Positions 41,401 through 53,074 of a stretch of DNA of 64,000 nucleotides are shown one piece after another. Where the stretch lies: positions 15,112,501 through 15,176,500 of the forward strand of contig CM065378.1 of the NCBI GenBank assembly GCA_033060915.1. The letters are read 5' to 3'. The notes under the pieces were generated by a model. That model ran no database searches, was not told the DNA's origin, and saw only the letters and a program-made list of their open reading frames with translations. How positions within the stretch are numbered: position 1 is the first letter of the stretch; each line of letters opens with the position of its first letter. The translations under genes were made by a program, and so were the position numbers. The DNA comes from Euryodendron excelsum. Taxonomy: Eukaryota > Streptophyta > Magnoliopsida > Ericales > Pentaphylacaceae.

Positions 41401-44393
41401 ATTACTTCATTCAATCCTTAGAAGCGACAAAGAATGATAAGCAGCAAAATAAAGCAAATTTCAGATGTATAAAAGATATTCACAAATTTCTCATATTAGT
41501 AACTTTTTAGCAGGCTTCAAATATTGACTCTTTAACAAGTCAATCCAAAATTTTATAGACTCTGTTGTTTTTCATGAGAAGTTAAACCTAGTCAAAAACA
41601 TCAATGAAACCAATGATTATCCTACTAGTAAGTAATATGATTTTACTACACTTCTTCAAACCATGAAGGTGGCGGTGGCCTCAACAGGAAAAGAAATGCA
41701 GCTAAGCTGTGACATCTGCCAGCTGCTGTCAGTGTATTGAGTACGAACATGAAACTGCTCTTAAATTGAACAACATGTGCAAAGAGATCATTGGATCATA
41801 CCATATGTCATGTTAGCAAGTTCTATTCTGAGGTCTCCATCAACTTAAAGCAACTGGATTTACTCAGCATTGAGAATCTCTGGTCTAGATGGGTACACTG
41901 CTCTTAAGTGAAGAACCCAAGTGCAAAGGGATCATGGTACCATACCATACGTCATATAGACAAGTTCTATTTTGAGCTCTCCATCAAGTTAAAGCTACTA
42001 GATTTGCTCAGCATTGAGAATCTCTGGTCAAGAAGGGTACACATTTGACATTGCATTTATACCTTGAACTTTTGCAAGTAAATCTTTAGGAATTAAAGGT
42101 GAGTCTTGTGCCATCATCCTTAAAACAAAAGTCAAGAAAGACTCGACGTGCAAGCTTCCTCGAGTATGAAAAAATAAGTTATTGCAATGACAACATGGGG
42201 AAAAAAAATGCAGCCACAAGAATGCAAGCAGAAGCATATAAAACACCTACAAAACAACCTGGAACCACACAACTCCCCCCGTCCTCCCCACCCCAAAAAA
42301 AAGAAATTATATTATGATGAACCAAAAGATCATAAAAGCAAAATCGAAAAAAAAATCAAGAAATCCTAAAAAGAAGGTAGACAATTTTTTTTTCCTTCTA
42401 AAATTCACTAGTTCACTAGGCATACACTGGCAGTGAAAACTATATAAATTGCATTGGGTACAAATGCCTACTAGTTTAGCTGCTAAAACCTGCAAATGAG
42501 GACATAGAAGAATTTTTATATTTTTGATAAGTGAAAACAGAAGAACTGAATAAGGTGCATGTATAAAATATACAAACAAAGACTTGCATGTCAACAAAAG
42601 AACAAGGCAATTCAACAAGTTATTTTACTTTGAAAATTCATACAATCATAAAATTAGTAGTTCCTGTATAGATATAAAACGATGCAAAGAAGCATCAAAG
42701 GTATTGTTACATTAAAAACAGAGCTAAATTTGCCTAATCATAGAGAACTCACCATCTTAGATTCACTCGGTTTAGCATAAAGCCACTGTGGAGACAAAGG
42801 AATGTTGCTTTCTGATGCTCCTTGATCTGAAGGAACTGCCAATGAACATGTACAATTTCATGATTGCAGGGATATGCAGGACAAACTGACAGTAAGTGAA
42901 ACAGATAAGACCAAAATTTTCTATCAAATTAGAAAAGACTTGATGCTGCAAGATTGCAAAACTGAAGCCCAACCTTTCGAATCATCAAGTAGTCCTATCA
43001 CCCCCTTTTCATCATCATTCCCTCTTGAAGCTTCCACTGTAGTGGCATCAACCCAATAAGGGTAAGTCTTAAATTGTAGTTCCATTAAGAAATTTGATCG
43101 AAATTATATAGAATAAATACAAATCCAGCATTAAGAGAGCAATCCAAACCAAGCAAAAAAAAAGTAGGGTACGCCACTTGAAATTCTAATAATGAAATAA
43201 AAAATATCAGCAGAAATTGTAAGCAACACAAGAAAAATAGTATCAATATGATAAAATACATCTAACTAAAAAAATAAGTATATGAAATAGCGATAATGAA
43301 TCAACGTTACATTTAGGAATAACTTAGGACATTAATTTAGGTATAGCTTAGGAGCAGTAGATGAATTTTCCATATAGTTATGGCAATGACATAAGATTAA
43401 TCAGACAAAGAACCCCGACACTACTACTAAAATAAAACACAATTAACCCTTGAAGAAAACCCTCAAAATATAAACAATTAAAAAATAAAATAAAAAACCC
43501 CATGGGGCGAAGTGTAACCCGTATTCCTGAGGACCAAATTCCTAGATGATATACAAAAGCTGTAAAAAGAACAGTTGGATTGTAATATTGAAGGCAGCTA
43601 TTGATAAACTAATGAGAACAAGACAAATAGGGGGTTAAGGTAACCTAAATATACGATGCCCTATCCCATAGTCCACAAACAAAGGCAACGCTCATCAAGC
43701 AAAGTGAACTAATTGCAGCTGAAATATCAAGACATTCAAAGCACAAATCGACAACACATTTTACAGACCAAATAAAACAGGCATGGCCAAAAAGTCAGCA
43801 CCAAACAGACATCGTAGCAGGAAGGGGGGAGTGGCACTCATTTACAGACACAACATATTAACACATGATGGAAACATCGATTTAAAACTTCAAAATCAAG
43901 ATACATATATAAACTTTGCAGTGCTCTTCTTGATTGCCAAGAAAACATATGAAACAATATATAACTTCAAATCCAAACAAATGCAAAGGTTTCTTCCTTT
44001 TTTCAACTGTTACCCAGCAATCAAACAAAACAGTACTAGGGTTTAAAATTAAAGCAAATAATCGGAAGAGCAATCATTAAAAAAAATGTGAAGATCACAA
44101 CCACAAGGCAACTGATCTCAAACGCCACCAAGAGAAGATTTAGAAAATGCTTAGAAGCCCTAATATTTAAACTTACAAATTGAAGTGTCAAAAAAAATTC
44201 AAATACAATGAGATCCACAATCCCCAAAGGAACATTAACCACAAAACGATCTAATCCATCGGACTAAAAAACCAAACCTAATGAAATTGGAAGAAAGAGG
44301 TTCAAAAGAATAAGTACCTTTGGCGGTCCACGAGTGATCGGATGGCTTAGAAGAGAGAAGATCATCGGGAAGATCGAGCTTGCCTTCAGCCAT
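33805..44393 (-). CDS. EXA1: GYF-domain protein, EXA1 type
   Basis: Large plant GYF adaptor; the Arabidopsis relative binds eIF4E-family proteins and represses translation, and affects immunity and potexvirus accumulation. Eleven exons (minus): 44393-44318, 43036-42974, 42835-42753, 40387-39527, 39426-39333, 39211-39047, 38949-38152, 38056-35798, 35717-35642, 34999-34848, 34139-33805. All phases close, giving 1653 residues against about 1700 in the family. The N-terminus [16 protein letters not shown] is typical. An Arg/Asp/Glu-rich region follows. YPRGKLL at about residue 311 matches the eIF4E-binding consensus YxxxxL-hydrophobic. The GYF domain lies at about 562-615, with [17 protein letters not shown] and Trp/Phe ligand-binding residues. 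Exon 8 (2.3 kb) encodes a long Gln-rich segment around 37320-37460. The end of the protein is Lys-rich and then [19 protein letters not shown]. Introns are long on the 5' side. Confidence 0.93.
35167..35411. repeat. Two long poly(A) runs in GYF-gene intron 9
   Basis: Runs of about 30 A residues end at about 35199 and 35411 (+ strand), so the minus-strand transcript has poly(U) tracts. The second is followed to 35510 by a stretch that on the minus strand contains GGGGCTTGAATCCCA, resembling a Pol III B box. A SINE-type insertion is plausible but not proven. Confidence 0.4.
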
Positions 44394-47300
44394 CAGATGG
44401 TCAACGAGTCACGAAGTTCGGTGAGAAGATCGATAGCAAGGGACGGCACTTATTAGCCGTCGACGTCACACAGCACAGAGAGAGAGAGAGAAGTGAGAAA
44501 GCAATACACAGAGCTTGTAGAGATGAGTGAATGAGATTCGAGAGATTCCTAGGGTTTCGAAAACTTTGGACGACACTTGCAGACAGCGAGAGAGAGACAG
44601 AGAGGAGAGAGGTGAATTCGGGAGAGAAAAGGGTGAGGAGGGTTTGGGTGGTCAGAACAGCCAAATCAACTACTTTAAAAATTAAAATAAAATTAAATTA
44701 TTAAATTCATCCGGAAAATAAATTTACGAAAAAGACACTGAGGAAAACTTTTTATCAGATTTTCTATTATAATCCTTATAAATCTAGATTTTTTTTTTTT
44801 TTGGTTCCATATATAACTAGAATTGTTAATTTGAAATAACTCTTCCAATCCTATCATTTAAATCCACTCATAGTAAGTTACCTAAATCCTTCAATCTGTC
44901 TTGTGGATATCTAAATGTTAATAATCAAATATATTTTTAAGGTAATCGGTACATGATTTAGATCAATTTCATTCACTTTTAAATTCATAAATCCAAATCC
45001 ACATTAGGTTATGTTTGGATCTAAGATTTGTTGTGGAAAGCGAAAAGAAAAATAATAATAAAGGAGAGAAACTTATTTTTTTTATTTTTTTTGGACTGGA
45101 CTAAAAAATAAACAAAAATAAACATGCTTTTTTTACGAATGCTAAATCCAAACGTGGCATAACATCAATAGAAAGTTCAAAAAGAAAAAATATCTCAATA
45201 AGAAACCCAAGTGAAAAAAAAAAAAAAGCCACGAAGAGACGAAAATAAGTTGATTTATAAACTAATCAAACTTTTTTTTTTTTAAAGCATAGACTAATCT
45301 ACCCAGGAACGTAACTTTACTTGGATTAGGTTTATTTTATACTTGATCTAAAAAAATCAACTGCACGGAGATGTATTTGGGATTAACTGTTATTAGGTTG
45401 GCTCAAGTTGTTTTTGTTTTACTTATAGCAACGAAATTCTCCAATTTACTAAAAATATATCGGATGTATCTTGATGGTTTTTTACTAACAAAAAGATTAC
45501 AAATTTATCTCATATATTCAAATAATTCTTAATATTTTGTAAGTATCTTTTTTATTACAAGTAATTCATAATTTTTCTGTAAATTCCTGAATTGTTAAAA
45601 AAAAAAGTTACACTTGTAAGTTTCTTTCTTACTCAAAATTTGTCTTAAAATTTTTAGATTATTTTACTTATATTTTGCTGAATATCTTTCAAATTATGGT
45701 GGTTATAATCCAATTAATGAGCCCGAATTTGTTACAATGTTTATAACCCAATTAATGAGCCAAAATTTGTGAGCTGATAATTAAGTTTAGTTTGTCAATG
45801 TTTAATTGACTGGTGAGACTCCTTTTAGTGTGGAAGCTGGTCAATTTGATTTGAACCTCACACTAACATTGCATCCTTAAATATTTTTTTTTTTTTAAGG
45901 GGGTGGGGGGCGTGGAAGAAGAATCATAGCTCATGTTAGTAATGAGAAAGAACAACAAAGTTTTTCATTACTTTGTGGCATTAATTTCCATTAAAACTAT
46001 TTAAGTTTTCATTCGTGCAAATATCTTCCAGGCTAATAAAATGCAAGAATTTGTGTAGACCCTTCATTATTTTAAAGCGTTTTTTTTTTTTTTTTTGGTG
46101 GTGGTATGACATGTTCATGAACTAATGCTTAAAAAGGCTCAAATAAAACATAGTATTTAAGCAGAATTTCCAGAATGAAATTAGATCTAGTATGTAACTG
46201 CAGAAAAGAATGCAATGTCTTGGAGGCACAGTAATGTAGGTTTAACAAGGAGGCTAAAGTGCTATGTTTTGGGCCACAAAGTAAAAAACGAAGCATTTGG
46301 TAAAACAATATTCAATGCTCCGAAACCGTCATACCATTTTTACTTCTCCTCTCATACCGAGTCTCCTTTGCTAGATGATTCCAAGCACACCAACTAATGA
46401 AGAGATGTCCTGCTGCATTGTTAGAGAAAAGATAAAAGTAAGGAATGCTCCAAAACCATTAAATAATCACTCGGCATTTTGATGTACGGGCAGGTGAAGC
46501 ACCAAAAGATAAGAGGTGAAATACTGCATCTTAATAACTCGGATCATGCAAAATTGCAGCATTCTACATTGGAGAGGCTGAAAATGCTTCATTTTAACAC
46601 CAAGATGCAAATTTGCCGCACTTTTGGTGCAAGGAGGCTAAAATGCATAGCCCCAACAAGGGGAAAAAACTAAAATGTCGCACTACACTTGCAAAACGGT
46701 TGCATTTGACCTACAGAAACTGAACTGATGTGCTTTGCCACTGGGCCTTAAGCATAAACGTTGCATTGTTGTCTCAGAATAGAACCGAGAAAGCATTGGT
46801 AGAGGATTAGCTAGGCCCTAATGAAAGTGAGTATTTCCTTTCATTTTCTTTGCCAAATGACATGGCTTCAACTGCATTTTGGTCCTAGAGAGCTGAAATC
46901 ATCAAGTATATGTCATGGCAAGGAAACAAAGAGTTAATGTGGTGCAAGTGTTATTACATCGAAGCCAAAACCAACCTTACCAGCTTATTTGACTCGAGAA
47001 GGAAAGACACATTGAGGGAGGAAAGTGAAAAAGAAATGGCAGCTAGGAAACACAGGGAGGTTGGGGCAAGGAGGGCGGTGCATTTGGCTAGGAATTACCT
47101 AGCATCCTCACCAGCTTAGGTGATACAATCTCTATCTGCTCAGCCATAGAAAATGTCACCAGAGAAGGGAAAGAAAAGAAAATTTTTTGTCCTTAATTTT
47201 CTCTTCCCTTCCCTTTTTTAATTTTGTAGAACAAAATGAAAAGAAAGAAGAGAGACAAAGTAAGAGAACGATTTTTTGCTTTCTTTCCTTTTCTCTTATC

Positions 47301-47412
47301 TTCCCGCCCTCCCTCCCTTCAGTTGTTCTAGTGGCTCAGCCTTGCTCAGTAAGACTTTCTAGCAAAGGCAAACGTGAGATTCGAAGATAAACCCTTCGTG
47401 AAAAATATATTA
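44394..47412. other. Intergenic region, GYF gene to BAG duplication
   Basis: The first 200-300 bases above 44393 hold the GYF-gene leader and promoter, with GAGAGA strings at 44480-44492 and 44588-44598. The rest is AT-rich with homopolymer runs. A short pair of inverted strings (TATGTTTGGATCTAA near 45010 and AATCCAAACGTGGCATAA near 45150) may be a degenerate MITE. No gene is recognised. Small open frames at 46215-47119 lack any known domain. Confidence 0.45.
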
Positions 47413-47824
47413 GAGGAATGGATATATCACCTAAGCAACGGCTGCAAAACTCAGATTGATGTATCTGGCAGGATAGGGCGGATTTTTTCGTGATGAAGTT
47501 CCATTGAAAAATCAAAAGCATTTCAAACGCACAACGAATTCCTCAAAAGGAATTTTTGAATAAAAACGAAGGAGAGGAAAATGGAATCAGCCGGAGCAAT
47601 TAGAATACACACAGAATGTCTAAGAAAATATTTAGTTTAAACCATGAAAATCTGGAACTCAAATGTACCACGCAAAATGGCGTTGGCTTTCAGTGTATTA
47701 GCCCCCATGCTAATACATCAAGACACCCATATCTACACGCAACACGACAGCAACCACAAAAACAAATTCTTTACAATCAGGCGTCAGCAAAGACACAAAA
47801 CAGGGCAATTGCGCAACAGATTTA

Positions 47825-49210
47825 TCACTTTCCACATTTTTTCTGATCTGGGGCTGATTCCAAACCATCCACCGTTCCAAGGGCCTGTCTCTTCTTCTTC
47901 CTTCTCAGCCTGTCACAAATGAAAGCCCTCTCCAGTTGCTCAACCCTATGTGTCAGCGAGCTTAGCATTCGAGTTTGCAGCTCGTTTTTCTCACACAGCT
48001 GTGTCATCAGTCTCATCATCTTCTCATTGTCATCCATCATCCTCTCCAGAAGTTCGGCGTTGCGATTGTGGTCCTCTGTCCTTCTAGCACCCTCACAACA
48101 TTTGAAGTTCCCCTCTGTCAGCTCAGCTCCATGTGCCTTCATCTCATCTTCTGGCCTCTCTGATGTATTATCATCATCTACTTCAGTAAAACACGAAGGA
48201 TTAGCAGAGAACACCGTTGGACTTGTTTCCACACTTTCTTCCACGCATTCACTCGCTGGCAAGGTCGCAATTTGATCTTCAACAATTTGCTTTACGACAC
48301 AAGCTTCTACATCCGCCTTCACCTCAGAATCTACTCCAACTTCAGTAATATCCATCTTCTCAGAAATTTCAGGAGCAGACTCCACATAGCCATCATCGTT
48401 AGTTTCGGGCATTGCCTCGACTTCACCCGAATTCTGCGAAGGCGCATCAGGATAATGCACTTCTTTGTTTTCATCAACAGTAAATTCCGAAAAATTGTGG
48501 TTATTTACGACATCAGCTGCATCTTTAGCATCTGGAGCTTCAACTTCTGGAGTCAGGGTTGGATCCGCACCATTACCAACCGACTCTTTGATTTCTGAGG
48601 CATGATTCTCACCAATTAAAACGTTAGCAGGATCTTCGACGCCAGATGCTTTACCTTCAATTTCTAGAGTTTGATGCTCAGCCGAATCATTGGAGTCATC
48701 CTTGTGTTCTACGGCGCTTACGGTTTGATTGCCTGCAGCAATGGCGTCGACTCTCTCCTGCAACGCAATCGCCTTCTTAATCACAGCCTTCCTGCAATCC
48801 CTAACCCCAGAATCGACCCCGCGAACCGAATCCAACTTGAAGAGCAGAGCCATCAGCGTTTCGTTCACTCTCAACCGCTCCTTAGCGTCCTTCCTAATCA
48901 GCTGAGCAGTCTCGTTCTGCGAAATCCTCCTTTCAACCTCCTCAACTTCGCGCCTTATGGATGCAATCCTCTTCACGCTCTTCCGCACCAAGAAACCTCT
49001 GAAAACCTTCTGAATCTTCAGCGCCGACGCCGATCTGGTCGACTCCGACCCGACGAAGTGAACCGGAATCGAAACGACCCTCGGAGACGACGTCGTTGTT
49101 GCTGTTGTCGCCTTCCGCTGAACCGGCTGGACCGGTGTTCCTCCGAAGCTCGTCGAGTAGCTAGGGCGTGAGGGTTGGTTCCAGTGGCTTCTGAAGAACG
49201 GACTATCCAT
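47825..49210 (-). CDS. IQ/BAG-domain co-chaperone (BAG5/BAG6 group)
   Basis: Plant BAG-family regulator: the BAG domain binds the Hsp70 ATPase domain, and the adjoining IQ motif binds calmodulin. Single exon, 461 residues. A basic Ser/Thr/Pro-rich N-terminus ends with VVSIPVHFVG, a string conserved near the IQ motif in BAG5-7. The IQ motif is at about 66-77 (IQKVFRGFLVRK). The BAG domain spans about 82-157, with KERLRVNETLMALLFKLDSV. The middle is very acidic and low-complexity. The C-terminus (about 385-445) is a Met/Leu-rich coiled coil ending in the basic string RLRRKKKRQ. It is much shorter than Arabidopsis BAG6 (over 1000 residues) and longer than BAG5. A TATA box (CTATAAATA, 49320-49312) and a heat-shock-like element (49342-49353) precede it. 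The paralogue at 51530-52941 is degraded. Confidence 0.88.
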   Translation of the reverse strand: MDSPFFRSHWNQPSRPSYSTSFGGTPVQPVQRKATTATTTSSPRVVSIPVHFVGSESTRSASALKIQKVFRGFLVRKSVKRIASIRREVEEVERRISQNETAQLIRKDAKERLRVNETLMALLFKLDSVRGVDSGVRDCRKAVIKKAIALQERVDAIAAGNQTVSAVEHKDDSNDSAEHQTLEIEGKASGVEDPANVLIGENHASEIKESVGNGADPTLTPEVEAPDAKDAADVVNNHNFSEFTVDENKEVHYPDAPSQNSGEVEAMPETNDDGYVESAPEISEKMDITEVGVDSEVKADVEACVVKQIVEDQIATLPASECVEESVETSPTVFSANPSCFTEVDDDNTSERPEDEMKAHGAELTEGNFKCCEGARRTEDHNRNAELLERMMDDNEKMMRLMTQLCEKNELQTRMLSSLTHRVEQLERAFICDRLRRKKKRQALGTVDGLESAPDQKKCGK

Positions 49211-49310
49211 TATCTCGTAGCTTCTCTAAGAATACAATTTGACGGTTGCTTTGCTTTGTTTCTGCGCTTTGATAGGGCTTTTGATCTGCGAGAGAGACGA
49301 TTTGGCTGAG

Positions 49311-49320
49311 ATATTTATAG
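49311..49320 (-). promoter_or_regulatory. TATA box of BAG gene, unit A
   Basis: CTATAAATAT on the minus strand, about 100 bases before the start codon at 49210. The matching place in unit B (53047-53035) reads CCTTAAATATCTC, which breaks the TATA motif. Confidence 0.6.
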
Positions 49321-49341
49321 GAGAGAGGGATGGAGGAGATG

Positions 49342-49353
49342 GAAGTTCTAGAA
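49342..49353 (-). promoter_or_regulatory. Heat-shock-like element, unit A (imperfect)
   Basis: On the + strand it reads GAAGTTCTAGAA: an intact TTCtaGAA dyad, with the outer GAA one base too close for the consensus nGAAnnTTCnnGAAn. It lies about 25 bases upstream of the TATA box. Heat induction of plant BAG6-type genes through HSFs is known; its use here is inferred. Confidence 0.5.
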
Positions 49354-50504
49354 GTATCTCGTAGGATCTCAAAAGTGAAAAGATTCTAGATGGCTGTGGA
49401 TTCTTCTACAAGCTGTAGCCATTCTTGCGCGGTCAATGGTTTCCTCCAACTCGGAGGAATTCCCACCACATTTATGTATTTATTTTTATTTAAATATTTT
49501 TTCTAAATATAATAATTTTATAATTAGTGTTTAAAATTTAAAAAAAACTATAAATAAATTAATAATACAATGTTAATACATAACAGTTTACTATAGTATC
49601 ACATATTTGTCTTTTTCTGTTTAAATATTTTTTTTTATTTGAATTTTAGTCAAACAGATGGACTTTGTATTTATCCTTCATAATTTTAATATTTTCAAAA
49701 TATTCTAAAGTATTTTATATATTATGAATAATTCTTGTAATTTTCACAATATTCTTAATACTTGCAAGACCATGTGGCATTTGTGAAACCATATTAAATT
49801 TCATGTGACATTTACGAAATTACGTAAATGTTGAAATGCATACCATTATGATTATAATATTCTTTCTTTCTTTTTCTCTCTCCCTACTTAAATGAGTCAT
49901 TGTGAATCCACGATGGTAACCTAAATCCATTGCCAAAGCAATTCTATTTTTGATATTTTTTTTTTGTTAATCAGGTGTTTAGAGCAACTTGCACGTATTT
50001 TAATTAATTTTAAAACTTATATAGTCTATTATCGCACAAACTAAATTATTACTGGGTCAAAGAGCTTGGGTGTGATTCCAAAGAGTTAATAGCATTGAAA
50101 AAGTTTCGAACGTGAGACTTGAAATGGAGCAAACTCTCAGCTCCAAGTCTTAGAGTAAATATTGGGTACAACGATTATACCATATCATCATATTGATGTG
50201 ATACAACAAATTAATAACATATGACCACATAAACTATGAAAATTCTTATTATCAAGAGTGTTAAATTTAAAATTTAAATTTTTTCACCTAAAATAAGACA
50301 AATAAGATTTTAAACACTTATATGACCAGGTGTTATTGACTTGTTATACTAGATCAGTGTTACTACCGTTGTATCTAATATTTTCTCCAAGCATGGACTA
50401 CCAGCCAACTTCTTGGGGTTTGTTCTTGAATCGTGATATAAAATGCGATAGCTCTATGTCCAAGGCAACACTAACTTTTGTCAAACCAACTTTACAAAAA
50501 AAAG

Positions 50505-51043
50505 AATTAATCATAAATATACTTTCTGAACAATGACTCAGTATTAATATACTTTATTAAATTTTAAAACACTCTAAATTGATTCCATAAATTATTAATT
50601 TATATTAATAAATCCATTCTATTAACAATAAGTTGAGACTTTAGGAGAGTAAATAAAAAATTATTATAAAACTTAAACATGGTCACAAAAGTTTATTTTA
50701 TACCTAAATTATATATATTTTTTATAATAATAATCTAATAACTTAAATACCTCTTATTTTGTCCCTAGATTTATATGTCATTTCAATAAATATTTCAAGT
50801 CATTAAATAATTATTATAGTAAGAAAAAATATTAATTTAAGTATTAAATTATACTTTTATTAACATGTAGAAGTCAAATAATAATTTTTTATCTATTTTT
50901 AAATTTATATAAATTAATAATTTAAAAAGTCAACTCGTTACCTTAAAAAGTTTAAAAAAATATAATGATACCTTTTAAAATTTAAGATAACATAATGATA
51001 TAGAATCATATTTTAAAGGATGTGTATGTAATTAATCCTAAAA
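50505..51043. mobile_element. Diverged palindromic MITE at the duplication junction
   Basis: Left end TTAATCATAAATATACTTTC and right end GATGTGTATGTAATTAATCC are loosely inverted. Inside, CATAAATTATTAATTTATA pairs with TATAAATTAATAATTTA. Several blocks resemble 2186-2697 in the same order, such as ATTATTAATTTATAT.AATA and the AATAATTTTTTATCTA region. It carries no open frame of note. It fills exactly the gap between duplication units A and B. Confidence 0.5.
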
Positions 51044-51529
51044 AAACTTAGTGGAATGGATAAATCACTTAACAATAGCTGCAAAACTCAGATTGATGTA
51101 CCAGCTACGTCACATGCTCTTCAAATACCCTAAGATTGGCAGGAGAGGGCTGATTTTTCCGTGATAAAGTTCCAATAAAAGATTAAAAGCATTTCAAACG
51201 CACAAAGAATTCCTCAAAAGGAATTTTTAAATTAAAATCAAGAAAGAGGAAATGGAATCAACTGGAGCAATTTGAATACCCAGAATGTCTAAGGAAATTT
51301 TTAGTTTAAGCCATATAAACATCACTGATTGTATTTCGAACTCAAAATGTAAACACACAAAAAGGTGTTGCCTTTCAGTGTATTAGCCCATGGTAATACA
51401 ACAACACATCCCTATCCATATCCACACCCAACAGCAAACCAAAAAATACACACTTTACAATCAGGCATCAGCGAAGACACAAAACAGCGCAATTGCGCAA
51501 CAGATTTATCTCTTTCCACATTTTTTTCT

Positions 51530-52941
51530 GACCTGGGGCCGATTCCAAGCCCTACACTGTTCCAAGGGCCAGCCTCTTCTTCTTCCTTCTCAGCCAGTCA
51601 CAAATGAAAGCCCTCTCCAGTTGCTCAACCCTATGTGTCAGCGAGCTTAGCATTCGAGTTTGCAGCTCGTTTCTCTCGCATAGCTGTGTCATCAGACTCA
51701 TCATCTTCTCATTGTCCTACATCATCCTCTCCAGAAGTTCAGCATTGCGATTGTGGTCCTCTGTCCCTCCAGCACCCGCACAACAATTTGAATTTCCCCT
51801 CTGTCCGCTCAGCTCCACGTGCCTTCATCTCATCTTCTAGCTTCTCTGATGTATTCTCACCATCTACTTCAGTAAAACACAAAGGATTAGCAGAGAACAC
51901 CGCTGGACTTGTTTCCACACTTTCTTCCGGGCATTCACTCGCTGGCAAGGTCGCATTTTGATCTTCCACAATTTGCTTTACGACAGAAGCTTCTACATCC
52001 GCCTTCACCTCAGAATCTACTCCAAATCCAGTAATATCCATCTTCTCAAGAGATTTCAGGAGCAGACTCCACAAAGTCATCATCGTTAGTTTCGGGCATT
52101 GCCTCGACTTCACCCGAATCCTGCGGAGGCTCATCAGGACAATGCACCTCTCTGTTTTCATCAACAGTAACTTCTGAAAATTTGTGGTTATTTACGACGT
52201 CAGCTGCATCTTTAGCATCTGCTGCTTCAACTACTAGTGTCAGGGTTTGATACGCGCCATTATCAACCAACTCTATGATTTCTGAGGCATGATTATCATC
52301 AATTAAAAACGTTAGCAGGATCTTCGACGCCATATGCTTTACCTTCAATTTCAAAGGTTGAATGCACAGCGCAACCATTGATTTCTAGTGTTTGGTCAAC
52401 AACTTGAGCGCGAACGTTAAGAGTCATTCTTGTCTTCTACGGTGCTTACGGTTTGATTGCCTGCAGCAATGGCGTCGACTCTCTCCTGCAACGCAATCGC
52501 CTTCTTAATCACAGCCTTCCTGAAATCCCTAACCCCAGAACCGACCCCGCGAACTGAATCCAGCTTGAAGAGCAGAGCCATCAGCGTTTCGGTCACTTTC
52601 AACCGCTCCTTAGGGTCCTTCCTAATCAGCTGAGCAGTCTCGACCTGCGAAATCCCTCTTTCAACCTCCTCAACTTCGCGCCTTATGGCCGCAATCCTCT
52701 TCACGCTCTTCCGCACCAAGAAACCTCTGAAAACCTTCTGAATCTTCAACGCCGACGCCGATCTGGTAGCGTCCGACCCGGCAAAGTGAACCGGAATCGA
52801 AACGACCCTCGGAGACGACGTCGTTGTTTCTGTTGTGGCCTTCCGCTGAACCGGCTGGACCGGTGTTCCTCCGAAGCTCGGCGAGTAGCGAGGGCGTGAG
52901 GGTTGGCTCCAGTGGCTTCTGAAGAACGGACTATCCATCAT
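51530..52941 (-). pseudogene. Tandem paralogue of the BAG gene, C-terminal part broken
   Basis: It aligns to the gene at 47825-49210 along its length. The first part (52941-52417) is an intact 174-residue frame with the N-terminus, the IQ motif (IQKVFRGFLVRK) and the whole BAG domain (KERLKVTETLMALLFKLDSV), closed by a stop after VEDKNDS. Beyond that the homology continues in different frames: 52378-52046, then 52164-51739, then 51735-51530. It is therefore interrupted by several frameshifts and stops, including a TAG in the coiled-coil part. The start has two adjacent ATG codons (52941 and 52938). The intact part is close to the size of Arabidopsis BAG5, so a short co-chaperone could still be made. 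Its promoter keeps a perfect heat-shock element but has lost the TATA motif. Pseudogene or shortened gene cannot be decided by eye. Confidence 0.75.
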
Positions 52942-53061
52942 CCGAAGCTTCTCTAAGAAAATAATTTAAAGGTTGCTTGCTTTGTTTCTGCGCTTTGATA
53001 GTGCTTTTGATCCGCGAGAGAGACGACTTGGTTGAGATATTTAAGGGAGGGAGGGAGGGAG

Positions 53062-53074
53062 GAAAATTCCAGAA
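53062..53074 (-). promoter_or_regulatory. Heat-shock element, unit B (perfect three-unit)
   Basis: The sequence GAAAATTCCAGAA matches GAAnnTTCnnGAA exactly. It lies about 120 bases upstream of the BAG paralogue start at 52941. It aligns with the imperfect element at 49342-49353 in unit A. Confidence 0.6.

Larger units (their letters stand above)
47413..50505. repeat. Segmental duplication, unit A (intact BAG gene)
   Basis: The whole stretch aligns in order to 51053-54590. Left edges share GCTGCAAAACTCAGATTGATGTA. The BAG coding regions align throughout. Right flanks share GCAAGAC.ATGTGGCATTTGTG, then CTAACTTTTG.CAAACCAAC at the end. The unit covers gene, promoter and both flanks. Confidence 0.85.

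Noticed and set aside
46215..47119. Three small open frames between the GYF and BAG genes
   Set aside because: No recognisable domain, no supporting splice partners and low-complexity composition.
47919..48275. Plus-strand Ser/Cys-rich open frames opposite the BAG genes (also 48671-49171 and 51604-51961)
   Set aside because: Shadows of the BAG coding strand; they occur in both duplicated copies because the DNA is duplicated.
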